DNA from: Halomonas sp. | Lineage (GTDB): Bacteria > Pseudomonadota > Gammaproteobacteria > Pseudomonadales > Halomonadaceae | Direction: 5' to 3' | Assembly (NCBI RefSeq): GCF_007692655.1 | Contig: NZ_REBQ01000137.1 | Span: 1-64,000, forward strand | Length of the DNA: 64,000 bases | Shown here: positions 8,953-17,634 of the stretch, piece after piece | How the letters are laid out: each line of letters starts with the position of its first letter | How positions within the stretch are numbered: the stretch's first letter is position 1 | Position numbers and translations under genes: made by a program | The notes under the pieces: model-generated | What the model saw: the letters and a program-made list of their open reading frames with translations, nothing else | The model's database searches: none | What the model was told of the DNA's origin: nothing

Positions 8953-9420
8953 ATGTTTGGTTCGCTATTAGCGCTACTTGTATCACTACTACTCGTTGGC
9001 CTTACCGCCATGACTGGCGCTCGCTTTCGACCCGATAGTTGGTACCGCGAACTGAGCAAGCCAAGCTGGACACCACCGGATATCGCCTTTCCAATCGCTT
9101 GGGGCATACTGTATTTGTTGATGGCGATCGCGGCGTGGCGTATCTATATGGCGGAGGACTCAGCGTTGCGAACGGCAAGCTTAGGGGTGTATGCACTACA
9201 GCTGCTGGCCAATGCTGCCTGGTCCTGGCTGTTCTTTGGGCGCAAGCAAATAGCCGCTGCACTGATAGATATTGTGCTGTTACTGGTGTTGATCAGCATT
9301 ACCATCGCACTGTTTTCCCAGGTCAGCACGCTTGCAGCGTGGTTAATGGTGCCTTATTGGCTCTGGGTAGCACTTGCGCTGGCTCTCAACGGCAAAATTT
9401 ACCGTCTCAATAAAGCCTGA
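8953..9420 (+). CDS. tspO: TspO/MBR-family tryptophan-rich sensory protein
   Basis: 155 residues forming five membrane helices. Characteristic motifs are KPSWTPPDIAFPIAWGILYLLMAIAAW (residues about 35-61) and NAAWSWLFFGRK. TspO proteins bind porphyrins and sterol-like ligands and influence tetrapyrrole and stress metabolism; the precise bacterial role is unsettled. A CbiX-like chelatase protein lies 2.3 kb downstream on the other strand, which may be coincidental. The ATG has a TAGGTG site just upstream. Confidence 0.9.
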   Translation: MFGSLLALLVSLLLVGLTAMTGARFRPDSWYRELSKPSWTPPDIAFPIAWGILYLLMAIAAWRIYMAEDSALRTASLGVYALQLLANAAWSWLFFGRKQIAAALIDIVLLLVLISITIALFSQVSTLAAWLMVPYWLWVALALALNGKIYRLNKA

Positions 9421-9423
9421 GCA

Positions 9424-9447
9424 CTGATTAAAAATGCTGATTAAAAA
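9424..9447. repeat. 11-bp direct repeat just after the tspO stop
   Basis: CTGATTAAAAA occurs at 9424-9434 and 9437-9447 (period 13), starting 4 bases after the tspO stop codon. Confidence 0.75.
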
Positions 9448-9464
9448 CTAAGGGTTTTGAAAAT

Positions 9465-10058
9465 ATGGATCGGACCACCACCATCATATTACTATCCTTC
9501 GCGTCGCTGGTATTAGCCGCACTGGCAACGACACTGTTTATTTATGTCATTGTGCCCTGGCGACGCCGAAGGCGCGCAGAGAAAGCCAAAGCCGCCAACC
9601 CGCCCCCCATAAAAGTGGATAGCCCTGCAGAAGAACCTGAGCCTCCTACCTCTACCAAGCGTACCAAGACGGTAAAACAGCACTCGCTATTCATCATTTT
9701 TGAACAGCCAAGCGAACGTTCAGACGAGCGCCTTACCGAATGGCTACGTGAAAAAGGCGCCCATTACGACGCCCTCAAAAAAGTCTTCCTAATTAACGGT
9801 CAGCAGCCCGCTAACCCCATCACCATTGCCAATGCCTTTTTACCCGGCGAACTACCCGACCTTTTCAGAGAGTCAGCCGAAGATAGGATCAAAGGTATCA
9901 GTTTGCTCGTCAAGCCGCCTTTGCGTAAAAGTCGCAATCAGCAAATGTTTGTTTTTGTTGACCTTGCCAAAGAAGCGGCGACGCTTTTCAATGCCGATGT
10001 ATTAGATACTACCCATCAGGTTGCCACCGAAGAAACCTATACCCAGATCATTGGCTAA
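9465..10058 (+). CDS. Membrane-anchored protein with a ZipA-C-terminal-like domain
   Basis: 197 residues. One N-terminal membrane helix (about 8-29) is followed by a basic patch (WRRRRRAEKAK), a short Pro/Glu/Thr-rich linker and a folded C-terminal domain of about 130 residues. That layout, the HSLFIIFEQP start of the domain and its alternating strand-helix pattern resemble the FtsZ-binding C-terminal domain of ZipA, with a much shorter linker than in E. coli. The identity is my inference from layout and faint sequence likeness. The true zipA of gammaproteobacteria usually lies next to ligA and smc, which are absent here. It is convergent with ybiT. Confidence 0.55.
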   Translation: MDRTTTIILLSFASLVLAALATTLFIYVIVPWRRRRRAEKAKAANPPPIKVDSPAEEPEPPTSTKRTKTVKQHSLFIIFEQPSERSDERLTEWLREKGAHYDALKKVFLINGQQPANPITIANAFLPGELPDLFRESAEDRIKGISLLVKPPLRKSRNQQMFVFVDLAKEAATLFNADVLDTTHQVATEETYTQIIG

Positions 10059-10065
10059 TACGCGG

Positions 10066-11652
10066 TCATACAACGCCCTGGCTACGCAGGTAGTCGTCGT
10101 AGTTGCCGCTGAAATCGACAATGCCTTCCGGCTGCATATCAATGATCCGCGTGGCCAAGGAAGAGACAAACTCGCGGTCATGACTGACAAACAGCAGCGT
10201 ACCGGGGTAGTTTTCCAAGGCCAGGTTCAACGCCTCGATAGACTCCATATCCAGGTGATTGGTGGGTTCGTCCATCAGCATCACGTTGGGCTGAGTAAGG
10301 ATTAGCTTACCGAACAGCATGCGTCCCTGCTCACCACCGGAAATCACCTTCACTGACTTGCCAATATCGTCGCTGGAAAACAGCATCCGGCCCAGAGCTC
10401 CGCGCACCACCTGCTCGCCACCTTTGGTCCAGCTCGACATCCACTCAAACAGCGTCGCATCCACGGCGAAATCATCGCTATGATCCTGGGCAAAAACGCC
10501 TACCTCAGCGGCTTCCGTCCACTTCACTTCACCTGCATCCGGGTGTAACTCGCCTGACAAGGTTTTCAGCAGCGTGGTTTTGCCGATGCCATTGGGGCCG
10601 ATAATGGCAATTCGCTCACCGGCTTCAACGGTCATAGATAACCGCTCAAACAACGGCGGGCCGTCATAAGCCTTGGTAATCGCATCCACGTTGACGGCAT
10701 TGCGATGGATTTTTTTAGCCTGATCAAAACGGATAAACGGGCTGACCCGGCTGGAGGGCTTAATATCTTCCAGCTTGATTTTGTCGATTTGCCGCGCCCG
10801 CGAAGTGGCCTGCTTAGCTTTCGAAGCGTTAGCGGAGAAGCGGCTAACAAACTGCTGCAGCTCGGCAATTTGGGCTTTTTTCTTGGCGTTATCCGAGTGC
10901 TGGCGCTCGCGGACCGCGGTAGCCGCCGTCATGTAATCATCGTAGTTACCGGGAAATAGTGTAATTTCCCCGTAGTCCAGATCCGCCATATGAGTACAGA
11001 CACTGTTCAGGAAGTGGCGGTCGTGGGAGATAATGATCATGGTGCTGCTGCGCGCTTTGAGGATGTCTTCCAGCCAGCGGATAGTATTGATATCCAGATG
11101 GTTGGTAGGCTCGTCCAGCAGCAGTACATCCGGGTCTGAGAACAGCGCCTGGGCCAGCAGCACGCGAAGCTTCCAGCCCGGCGAGACTTCGCTCATTGGG
11201 CCGGTATGCTGCTCAATGGGAATACCCAAGCCAAGCAGTAGCTCACCCGCGCGGGACTCGGCGGTATAGCCGTCCAGCTCCGCAAAACGCACTTCCAGGT
11301 CGGCGACGGCCATGCCATCTTCTTCGCTCATTTCCGCCAGTGAATAAATGCGCTCTCGTTCTGCAGCCACTGACCATAGCTCTACATTGCCCATGATCAC
11401 GGTATCAATCACACGCTCATTTTCAAACGCAAACTGATCCTGACGCAGCTTACCCAGCCGTGTACCGCTATCCAGCATCACTTGGCCGGAAGAGGGCTCC
11501 AAATCACCACCCAGAATTTTCATGAAGGTGGATTTACCGCAGCCATTCGCGCCGATCAGGCCGTAGCGATTGCCGTTATTGAATTTAACAGAGACATTTT
11601 CAAACAGGGGCTTAGCCCCAAACTGCATGGTAATATTGGCGGTTGCGATCAC
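10066..11652 (-). CDS. ybiT: ABC-F family ATPase, YbiT type
   Basis: 528 residues with two ABC cassettes and no membrane segments. Walker A motifs are GANGCGKST (about 35) and GPNGIGKTT (about 350). The Walker B motifs, [11 protein letters not shown] and [10 protein letters not shown], each precede a switch histidine ([16 protein letters not shown]). The first signature is the degenerate SPGWKLR, typical of YbiT, and the second is SGGEQGR. ABC-F proteins bind the ribosomal E site and rescue or tune translation; YbiT's exact target sequences are only partly known. It stands alone and is convergent with the ZipA-like gene. Confidence 0.93.
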   Translation of the reverse strand: MIATANITMQFGAKPLFENVSVKFNNGNRYGLIGANGCGKSTFMKILGGDLEPSSGQVMLDSGTRLGKLRQDQFAFENERVIDTVIMGNVELWSVAAERERIYSLAEMSEEDGMAVADLEVRFAELDGYTAESRAGELLLGLGIPIEQHTGPMSEVSPGWKLRVLLAQALFSDPDVLLLDEPTNHLDINTIRWLEDILKARSSTMIIISHDRHFLNSVCTHMADLDYGEITLFPGNYDDYMTAATAVRERQHSDNAKKKAQIAELQQFVSRFSANASKAKQATSRARQIDKIKLEDIKPSSRVSPFIRFDQAKKIHRNAVNVDAITKAYDGPPLFERLSMTVEAGERIAIIGPNGIGKTTLLKTLSGELHPDAGEVKWTEAAEVGVFAQDHSDDFAVDATLFEWMSSWTKGGEQVVRGALGRMLFSSDDIGKSVKVISGGEQGRMLFGKLILTQPNVMLMDEPTNHLDMESIEALNLALENYPGTLLFVSHDREFVSSLATRIIDMQPEGIVDFSGNYDDYLRSQGVV

Positions 11653-11735
11653 AAAAGGAGCCCGGTTAGCGTGTGCAAAGGTTGGCGATTCTACGCGCTA
11701 TTGCGTATGTATTCACCCATCAACCGCGAGCTGGC

Positions 11736-12590
11736 TCAATGGATAGCGGGAATATCGAGCAGAAAGCGTTCACCATCAAGCGCTTGACGCAGCCGCGAGT
11801 GCAAAATATCGACAACCCCCTGATGCTCTCCCACCAGCTTAGTCGTCGTCACGGAAAGCCCAGGATGCTGCTGTTCAGCAGCCGCGCAAATGTCAGCAAT
11901 ATCCCCCCCCTCACCAGCGTGCCGTCCAGGTGAAAGAAACAGCATGGCTAACACAACCGAGCCTGCGAGAAACTCGGGGGCAGTTAACAGGTTTTCCAAT
12001 AACGGCTCGTTAAAACGGTACTCATCGCCTTCGCGACGCTCCATGGAGGCAGCTGCTACACAGGCCACCTCATCGCCAAGCAGCACGCTAAGCTGACCCG
12101 CCAGGCGATTGCGTACGGCGGTGACTTCCGGAATCGGGCTGCCGTGATCCACCAGCGCCACGTGAGGCTTGATATCTGGCTGAAGCTGTTCGCGTACATT
12201 GTCGGCCAGCAGATGGGCTAAACGAAGGTCATTACCACCGCACTCATCCACCAAGGGCTGTGCCACCCGCACCTTTACCTGGGGAAAACGCTCTTGCATC
12301 GTTGCCATACGTTCAGGCAGGTAGCCAGTCAGTGCTTTGCTCGGCCCGAAAAAGAACGGCAGTACGATAATCTCCGTCGCCCCTTGCTCGGCACTGCGCT
12401 CAGCGGCGGGACCAAGCGTTGTCGCAGGGATGCCATCGACCTCATCCGCAGGAATCTTATTGGAGTGCAGCAGCGAGGCCGCCTGCACGGTTTCACCCAT
12501 AAGCTCGCTGAGCGATGCCGCCACGCGACGCAAGTTGAGCGTGGCCTGTGGCCGCAATGAGCCGTTATCAACAAGAAAAATCGCTCGCAT
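11736..12590 (-). CDS. CbiX/SirB-domain protein (sirohydrochlorin chelatase-like)
   Basis: 284 residues from the ATG at 12590, which has a perfect AAGGAG site 6 bases upstream. The longer open frame (to 12863) only overlaps the neighbouring HDAC gene. It opens with a strand MRAIFLVDNGSLRP and holds a second repeat-like strand HVALVDHGSP in the C-terminal half, the arrangement of class II chelatases with two CbiX halves. In active CbiX a metal-binding His sits in the first strand (HGS); here the first half reads DNGS and only the second retains DHGS. Metal insertion into sirohydrochlorin is therefore uncertain. It follows the HDAC-like gene by 46 bases, likely in one transcript. Confidence 0.72.
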   Translation of the reverse strand: MRAIFLVDNGSLRPQATLNLRRVAASLSELMGETVQAASLLHSNKIPADEVDGIPATTLGPAAERSAEQGATEIIVLPFFFGPSKALTGYLPERMATMQERFPQVKVRVAQPLVDECGGNDLRLAHLLADNVREQLQPDIKPHVALVDHGSPIPEVTAVRNRLAGQLSVLLGDEVACVAAASMERREGDEYRFNEPLLENLLTAPEFLAGSVVLAMLFLSPGRHAGEGGDIADICAAAEQQHPGLSVTTTKLVGEHQGVVDILHSRLRQALDGERFLLDIPAIH

Positions 12591-12636
12591 TGCAGTCTCC
12601 TTAATATCGTGGACATGAACTAATAACTTGCTTCCC

Positions 12637-13554
12637 TCATAAGCCACCCTTGGAGGCAACGTCTGCCGCTGCGATGTGCAGTTGCGCATGACGCTTTGCA
12701 AGCGCCACAATATCCCGGTCATAGCCACCACCAATGACAGCGGCAACCGGAATGCCCGCCTCACGGCAAACCGACAGCACGTACTTATCGCGGGCACATA
12801 GCCCTTCGCTAGTGAGCGCCAGATAACCCAGTCGATCATCGTGGTGAACATCCACACCGGCATCGTAGATGACCAAATCTGGCTGATAAGCGGCCAACAA
12901 ACCAGGTAACCGGGAAGCCAAGGCGTTTAAATAGGCCGCGTCTTCCATACCGTTGGGCAGCTCAATATCCAAGTCACTCTTAGCCTTGCGCGCTGGGAAA
13001 TTACGCCCAGCATGCATGGAAAAGGTAAACACGTTAGGCTCGTGAGTGAATAGGCGTGCCGTACCATCACCTTGATGCACATCACAATCGACAATCAACA
13101 CTCGCTCAACCCATCCCATCGCCAACGCGTGGGCCGCTGCCACAGCGAGATCGTTGATTAGACAGTAACCGCTAGCAGCGTCAGCATGGGCATGATGGGT
13201 TCCTCCTGCGGTGTTACAGGCAAGCCCGGTAGCCAATGCAGCTTCGACGGTGAGCAGGGTGCCGCCGGTTTCCAGACGCACGCGCTCCACCAACGCTTCT
13301 GACCATACAAAGCCGCTGCGGCGCTGCGCGGCACGATCCAGTCCATCGGTGAGCAACGCCTTGATATAATGCTGGTCATGGACCCGTCGCAACGCAGCAC
13401 TACCAATCGGTTCTGGCGTTAGCCATGTCGCTGGCATCGCCAGCTTGGCAATGCCCAGTTGCTCACGTAACACGCGAAATTTTTGCATCGGAAAAGGATG
13501 GCTGGCAGGTAGCTCAATGGTATAGCCCGGATGATGTATCACGCTGAGGGGCAT
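12637..13554 (-). CDS. Histone-deacetylase-family (arginase/HDAC fold) amidohydrolase
   Basis: 305 residues. Active-site motifs of class II-like bacterial deacetylases are present: GGTHHAHADAASGYCLIND (about 120-138, His pair and Tyr region), the zinc site DCDVHQGDG (about 157) and DAGVDVHHDD (about 230), and GGGYD near the C-terminus. Bacterial members remove acetyl groups from small amides or polyamines, and some act on acetylated proteins; the substrate cannot be told here. The ATG at 13554 has AGGTGG 8 bases upstream; a GTG at 13566 would add four residues. It heads a two-gene unit with the CbiX-like gene. Confidence 0.88.
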   Translation of the reverse strand: MPLSVIHHPGYTIELPASHPFPMQKFRVLREQLGIAKLAMPATWLTPEPIGSAALRRVHDQHYIKALLTDGLDRAAQRRSGFVWSEALVERVRLETGGTLLTVEAALATGLACNTAGGTHHAHADAASGYCLINDLAVAAAHALAMGWVERVLIVDCDVHQGDGTARLFTHEPNVFTFSMHAGRNFPARKAKSDLDIELPNGMEDAAYLNALASRLPGLLAAYQPDLVIYDAGVDVHHDDRLGYLALTSEGLCARDKYVLSVCREAGIPVAAVIGGGYDRDIVALAKRHAQLHIAAADVASKGGL

Positions 13555-13592
13555 CGCTATCGCCACCTGATTGTCGACGAAAAGGAACTATC

Positions 13593-14165
13593 ATGCTTGA
13601 TACCACCGTACTGAACCAGCAAAGAAACTTCTTTGAGGGCCATGCCGCTATTTGGCTATTTGGCTATGGTTCGTTGATTTGGAAGGCTGATTTTGACTTC
13701 CTGGAGCGCCGCCCGGCTTATATTCACGGCTGGGAACGGCGATTTTGGCAGGCTTCCCACGACCATCGCGGCACCCCTGAAGCACCTGGGCGTGTGGCGA
13801 CGCTGATCCGCGCCAGGGACTCGATCTGTCACGGCATGGCCTACCTCATTACCCCCGAAGTGCTAGCGCCGCTGGATGTACGGGAGAAAAATGGCTATTT
13901 GCGAGAAAAAGTACCGCTGACCTTTGTTGATGAGAAGGGCAACGGGATCGAACAGAGCGAAGGTCTTATTTATCTAGCCAGCGATGACAATCCGGCTTTT
14001 CTGGGCGAGGCGCCGCTTGCAGAGATAGCCCAGCAAATTGCCAGCGCCCATGGCCCTAGCGGCCCTAATCGCGAGTACTTGGTCAATCTGGCCAAGGCGC
14101 TGCGCGAGCTAGGCGCCCAAGACGCTCATATCTTTGCGCTGGAGAAGCACCTGGGACGTTTTTGA
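13593..14165 (+). CDS. chaC: Glutathione-specific gamma-glutamylcyclotransferase (ChaC-like)
   Basis: 190 residues. The substrate-binding loop FGYGSLIWK (about residues 23-31) and the catalytic glutamate region LDVREKNGY (about 90) identify the ChaC branch of gamma-glutamylcyclotransferases, which break glutathione into 5-oxoproline and Cys-Gly in the cytoplasm. Length is slightly below E. coli ChaC. AAGGA lies 7 bases before the ATG. It is divergent from the HDAC-like gene, with only 38 bases between starts, so the promoters must overlap. Confidence 0.9.
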   Translation: MLDTTVLNQQRNFFEGHAAIWLFGYGSLIWKADFDFLERRPAYIHGWERRFWQASHDHRGTPEAPGRVATLIRARDSICHGMAYLITPEVLAPLDVREKNGYLREKVPLTFVDEKGNGIEQSEGLIYLASDDNPAFLGEAPLAEIAQQIASAHGPSGPNREYLVNLAKALRELGAQDAHIFALEKHLGRF

Positions 14166-14273
14166 TCTCACTAAGCTGTTTTTAATTAGTAGCCATTTTT
14201 TACAACAAATTTATAAACAAACCCCAAACTCGTTCGTCTTACTAGATAGAAGGCCTAAATCCTCTCGGTGTGT

Positions 14274-14582
14274 CTACATCATCAACCACGAAAGAATAAA
14301 CAGCCCCAATAGGGTGCGTACAATACCGCCTATCAAAGAGCCGCGCAGAAACGCGCGCAAACCGCCCCACAGGATCAGCAGCCCGATCACTAAGACAGCA
14401 ATGCTGAAAAACGAATCATTGATCCCTAACGAACGGGTTAGTCCGTCGATAAAGTCGCGGAACGCACCAAAGAAATTGGCAAAAATAGCTAATAGAAACT
14501 CAACTACCACGCGGATGGCTTCGCCAATGGTTTCGCCGATTTCGTCAAAAAATCCGTTTGTTTGCATTGCGTATGGCTGCAT
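14274..14582 (-). CDS. Small hypothetical membrane protein
   Basis: 102 residues with an amphipathic N-terminal half and two hydrophobic segments (about 59-75 and 83-100), separated by RAFLRGS. I do not recognise a family. The start could be the Met at 14582 or the one at 14567; neither has a clear ribosome site. It stands alone on the reverse strand between chaC and a decayed region. Confidence 0.6.
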   Translation of the reverse strand: MQPYAMQTNGFFDEIGETIGEAIRVVVEFLLAIFANFFGAFRDFIDGLTRSLGINDSFFSIAVLVIGLLILWGGLRAFLRGSLIGGIVRTLLGLFILSWLMM

Positions 14583-14621
14583 CGATAGTACCCAGGACTG
14601 AGAAGGATAAACATGTGGTCT

Positions 14622-14654
14622 AGCATTGTCGGTTAATCAAGCATTGTCGGTTAA
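14622..14654. repeat. 15-bp direct repeat
   Basis: AGCATTGTCGGTTAA occurs exactly at 14622-14636 and 14640-14654 (period 18), upstream of the small membrane protein and in no coding frame that I support. Confidence 0.8.
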
Positions 14655-14708
14655 ATACGCTGGCTGAGCAAAGCAGCACAACCCCCTCCCACTCTTCACC
14701 TTCAATTT

Positions 14709-14876
14709 TTAGCGACTTTCCTGCCCAGCAACTACCTTAATAGTCATAAAACCTTCGTTTAAATAAACACAATGAGCGTCACTAGGCGCTAGGTGCTCGC
14801 CCAGGCGCCCGGCGGCTTGAGCTGTTTTTTTGCTGCCACGCTGGCGGTCCGACGGCACTAAAAACCCTTTCCACAT
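14709..14876 (-). CDS. Doubtful short hypothetical protein
   Basis: A reverse-strand frame starting at the Met at 14876 gives 55 residues ending in MTIKVVAGQESR; a longer version starts at 14966. No ribosome site or known domain is visible, and it borders a pseudogene remnant on the other strand. It may be chance. Confidence 0.2.
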   Translation of the reverse strand: MWKGFLVPSDRQRGSKKTAQAAGRLGEHLAPSDAHCVYLNEGFMTIKVVAGQESR

Positions 14877-14904
14877 CCAGCAGCTAAAACGCAAAATGGG
14901 CAAC

Positions 14905-15087
14905 GTGTCGAATGCTTCCAGCGAGACGGAGCTGCGGGGCGCCCTGCTGGTACAGCACGCCCCCACTTATGTGGCCGATGCGTTCTGCGCTGGTCGTCTG
15001 GTTGATCGCTGCTGCTTCAATACAGGCACGCTGCCCAACGGGCTGGATTGCGCGGCCATCATTGAGCGTGCCCGGCCTGTAGAATAA
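14905..15087 (+). pseudogene. Remnant of the C-terminus of an acyl-CoA dehydrogenase (AidB-like)
   Basis: The forward frame ending at 15087 encodes LRGALLVQHAPTYVADAFC, then a region with GTLPNGLDCAAIIERARP. This resembles the end of AidB/isovaleryl-type acyl-CoA dehydrogenases, where a helix with LLVRHAP, AFCASRL and GTLP occurs near the C-terminus. Upstream in the same frame a stop codon at 14818-14820 and unrelated residues replace the rest of the enzyme (normally over 500 residues). The FAD-binding and catalytic parts are missing, so this is a decayed fragment. The family call is from remembered motif likeness. Confidence 0.5.
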
Positions 15088-15195
15088 GTCCCGTGGAATA
15101 AGCGTCCACGACCTTGGTCGACTTTTATGATAAAACTGAACACGTGAAAATGATCAAAAGCACGTTGTAGGTATCAATCTATAGATACCGATGTA

Positions 15196-15403
15196 GTAGC
15201 GGGAGAGCTTGGCGCATCTGAAAACAACACCGATGACGCCAGCGCCGAAGGAGCAACAGCCCCGGAAACTCTCAGGCAACCGGACCGCTATTACCAGTAC
15301 TTTCCGAAGAGCGGCTGATGACTGCGTCACTCAGCCCACCGAAGGAGCAAACGCATCTAAACCGTGCGTGAATCTCTCAGGTTCCATGACGGAAGGGGTA
15401 CGC
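15196..15403 (+). ncRNA. Tandem glycine riboswitch
   Basis: Two glycine aptamers are recognisable. The first runs from GCGGGAGAG (about 15199) through GCCGAAGGAGCAA (15244-15256) to ACTCTCAGGCAACCGGACC (15268-15286). The second contains ACCGAAGGAGCAA near 15341 and ATCTCTCAGGTTCC near 15372, ending in GGAAGGGG. A short linker joins them, as in the cooperative or dimeric form. Tandem glycine riboswitches usually switch on glycine cleavage or efflux genes when glycine is high. Here the next gene, 60 bases on, is a D-amino-acid dehydrogenase/glycine-oxidase-like flavoprotein, which fits glycine disposal. The region 15088-15195 before it holds small hairpins, including GGTATC/GATACC at 15170-15189. 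Confidence 0.93.
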
Positions 15404-15462
15404 CCAGCAGCACTTACGCCGTTTGGTGGGATTCCCGACGCTCATACAATCTGGAGAGAGTT

Positions 15463-16728
15463 ATGCAACGCATTGCCGTTATCGGTGGTGGTATCACCGG
15501 CATTACCAGCGCTTACGCCCTTGCCAAACGTGGCTATGACGTTACCGTCTTTGAAAAGCATCGCTATGCGGCGATGGAGACCTCCTTTGCCAACGGCGGC
15601 CAGCTTTCGGCCTCTAACGCAGAGGTGTGGAACCACTGGCCGACCGTGATCAAGGGGCTGCGCTGGATGCTCAGAAACGACGCGCCCCTGCTGGTCAACC
15701 CCCGCCCGAGCTGGCATAAGCTCAGCTGGTTTGGCGAGTTTATTGCTGCCATTCCCCGCTATGCCGATAACACAACAGAAACAACGCGCTTGGCCATTGC
15801 GGCTCGCGAGCATCTGTTTCAATGGGCCAAGGATGAGCAGATCGATTTTGACCTCAAGCAGAAAGGTATTCTGCATATTTATCGCGACAAAGCGGGCTAT
15901 AACCATGCTGCCAAGGTATCGCAACTGCTCAGCAAGGGAGGCCTAGAACGACGCCCAGTAACACCTGAAGAGATGCGGGCTATCGAACCTACCCTAGCCG
16001 GCAATTACTACGGCGGCTTTTTCACCGAAAGCGATGCCACGGGGGATATTCATAAGTTCACCCACGGGTTAGCTCAAGCCGCTGAACGGCACGGTGTCAC
16101 ACTTAAATATGGTCATAGCGTGCAGGATATCGGCGCGGACCAACAGCAAGCCTGGGTCACTGCCGATGATGGGACCGATGCCGGTGGCGAGCCGATTCGC
16201 GAAACCTTTGATAGTGTCGTGGTCTGCGCCGGTGTAGGCAGCCGTATGCTAGCCGCCAAATTGGGCGATCGCGTGAATATCTACCCGGTTAAAGGCTACT
16301 CAATTACCGTGCAGCTTGACGACGCAGCCTCCCAGCAGGCCGCACCTACCGTTAGCCTGTTGGATGATGAGACCAAGCTGGTCACCAGCCGCCTCGGCGA
16401 CGAACGCTTCCGCATTGCGGGCACCGCTGAATTTAACGGCTTTAACCGCGATATCCGCGACAACCGCATTCGCCCGCTGATTCGCTGGGTAGAAGAGTGT
16501 TTCCCCGGCGTTAGCACCCGCCGCGTGGTGCCTTGGGCAGGCCTGCGTCCGATGCTTCCCAATATGTTGCCCAAAGTTGGTCGCGGCAAATTACCCACCG
16601 TGTTCTACAACACCGGCCACGGCCACCTGGGCTGGACGCTCTCTGCCATCACCGCCGATATGCTGGCGGATGCTGTACAGCAACAAGAGACAGCCTCTGG
16701 GGCAGTCACCACAACACGGTCAACTTAA
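15463..16728 (+). CDS. D-amino-acid dehydrogenase-like FAD oxidoreductase under glycine riboswitch control
   Basis: 421 residues from the ATG at 15463, which has GGAGAGAG just upstream; the longer frame from 15364 overlaps the riboswitch and is not real. An N-terminal dinucleotide-binding motif VIGGGITGITSAYALAKRG is followed by TSFANGGQLS (typical of DadA), and the C-terminus has GLRPMLPNMLP and NTGHGHLGWTLS. DadA enzymes oxidise D-amino acids, mainly D-alanine, to oxo acids at the membrane. Control by a glycine riboswitch makes glycine, or a glycine-linked amine, the likely physiological substrate here. No alanine racemase gene accompanies it, unlike the usual dadAX pair. Confidence 0.88.
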   Translation: MQRIAVIGGGITGITSAYALAKRGYDVTVFEKHRYAAMETSFANGGQLSASNAEVWNHWPTVIKGLRWMLRNDAPLLVNPRPSWHKLSWFGEFIAAIPRYADNTTETTRLAIAAREHLFQWAKDEQIDFDLKQKGILHIYRDKAGYNHAAKVSQLLSKGGLERRPVTPEEMRAIEPTLAGNYYGGFFTESDATGDIHKFTHGLAQAAERHGVTLKYGHSVQDIGADQQQAWVTADDGTDAGGEPIRETFDSVVVCAGVGSRMLAAKLGDRVNIYPVKGYSITVQLDDAASQQAAPTVSLLDDETKLVTSRLGDERFRIAGTAEFNGFNRDIRDNRIRPLIRWVEECFPGVSTRRVVPWAGLRPMLPNMLPKVGRGKLPTVFYNTGHGHLGWTLSAITADMLADAVQQQETASGAVTTTRST

Positions 16729-16774
16729 TACTCAGACTTAATGATCTGATTTAATGCTCTGACTTAATACACTG
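16723..16774. repeat. 4 x 13 bp tandem repeat overlapping a stop codon
   Basis: Units ACTTAATACTCAG (16723-16735), ACTTAATGATCTG (16736-16748), ATTTAATGCTCTG (16749-16761) and ACTTAATACACTG (16762-16774) are head to tail. The TAA stop of the D-amino-acid dehydrogenase gene (16726-16728) lies inside the first unit. Confidence 0.9.
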
Positions 16775-16800
16775 AACAGTACGGCAGTGTGAAAAGCATG

Positions 16801-16823
16801 TGAGGGACGCTCAACGTCCCTCA
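16801..16823. terminator. Bidirectional terminator-like hairpin between convergent genes
   Basis: TGAGGGACG (16801-16809) and CGTCCCTCA (16815-16823) form a perfect 9-base stem with a 5-base loop, between the D-amino-acid dehydrogenase gene and the oppositely oriented ABC transporter. The reverse side is followed by a short T-rich stretch. Confidence 0.6.
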
Positions 16824-16866
16824 TATACACAAACACTAGGCCTCTATCCCAGCATCACTCCTATAC

Positions 16867-17634
16867 TCAAACATTAGGCGCTTCAATCTCCAAAAAGCGC
16901 CTTACCCGCTCTGTTTTAGGGGTAACGAAGAACTCGTCGGGGTGTGATTTTTCAATAATGATACCCTTATCGAGAAAAACCACCTGGTCGGATACAGCAC
17001 GGGCAAACTCCATCTCATGGGTCACCAGCACCATCGTGTAGCCCTCTTTAGATAGGTCTTTGATAACCCCCAACACTTCACCCACTAGCTCCGGGTCTAG
17101 TGCCGAGGTGGGCTCATCAAACAGCATGACTTTGGGCTGCATGGCCAACGCCCGAGCAATCGCCACTCGCTGCTTTTGACCACCGGAAAGCGTATAAGGA
17201 TAGTTATCGCGTTTATCGACCATGCCAACTTTTTCAAGTAGCGCCATGGCGCGTTCCTCGGCTTCCTTCTTGCTAACACCCTGAACATGAATGGGCGCCT
17301 CGGTAACATTGCGAAGTACACTTAGATGGGGCCACAGATTGAAGCCCTGGAACACCATGCCTAACCGGGCGCGCATGGTTGCCAGTTGCCGCCGGGACAT
17401 GGCTTTTCCACTGTCACTCACGCCAATGCGGTCACCGGCAATGCGGATATCGCCACGATCGGGGGTTTCCAGCCAGTTAATACAGCGTAATAGCGTCGAC
17501 TTGCCAGATCCCGACGAGCCCAGAATGCTCACCACTTCCCCTGGCTGCACGTCTAACGACACGTCCCGTAGCACTTCGATTCCATCGAAGCTTTTGGAAA
17601 GATTACGAATAGTGACAGCGGCTGTCTCAGGCAT
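16867..17634 (-). CDS. Polar amino-acid ABC transporter, ATP-binding protein
   Basis: 255 residues from the ATG at 17634, which has GAGGA 9 bases upstream and overlaps the end of the upstream permease by 8 bases. Walker A is GSSGSGKST, the signature [16 protein letters not shown], Walker [15 protein letters not shown] and the switch VTHEMEFA: the pattern of GlnQ/HisP-type ATPases. It energises uptake by the two permeases encoded upstream in the same operon (order: binding protein, permease, permease, ATPase). The solute is probably a polar or basic amino acid or a betaine-like compound. Confidence 0.93.
   Translation of the reverse strand: MPETAAVTIRNLSKSFDGIEVLRDVSLDVQPGEVVSILGSSGSGKSTLLRCINWLETPDRGDIRIAGDRIGVSDSGKAMSRRQLATMRARLGMVFQGFNLWPHLSVLRNVTEAPIHVQGVSKKEAEERAMALLEKVGMVDKRDNYPYTLSGGQKQRVAIARALAMQPKVMLFDEPTSALDPELVGEVLGVIKDLSKEGYTMVLVTHEMEFARAVSDQVVFLDKGIIIEKSHPDEFFVTPKTERVRRFLEIEAPNV

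Noticed and set aside
12591-12863. N-terminal extension of the CbiX-like gene to 12863
   Set aside because: The added residues are a shadow of the HDAC-like gene, and the ATG at 12590 has a perfect ribosome site.
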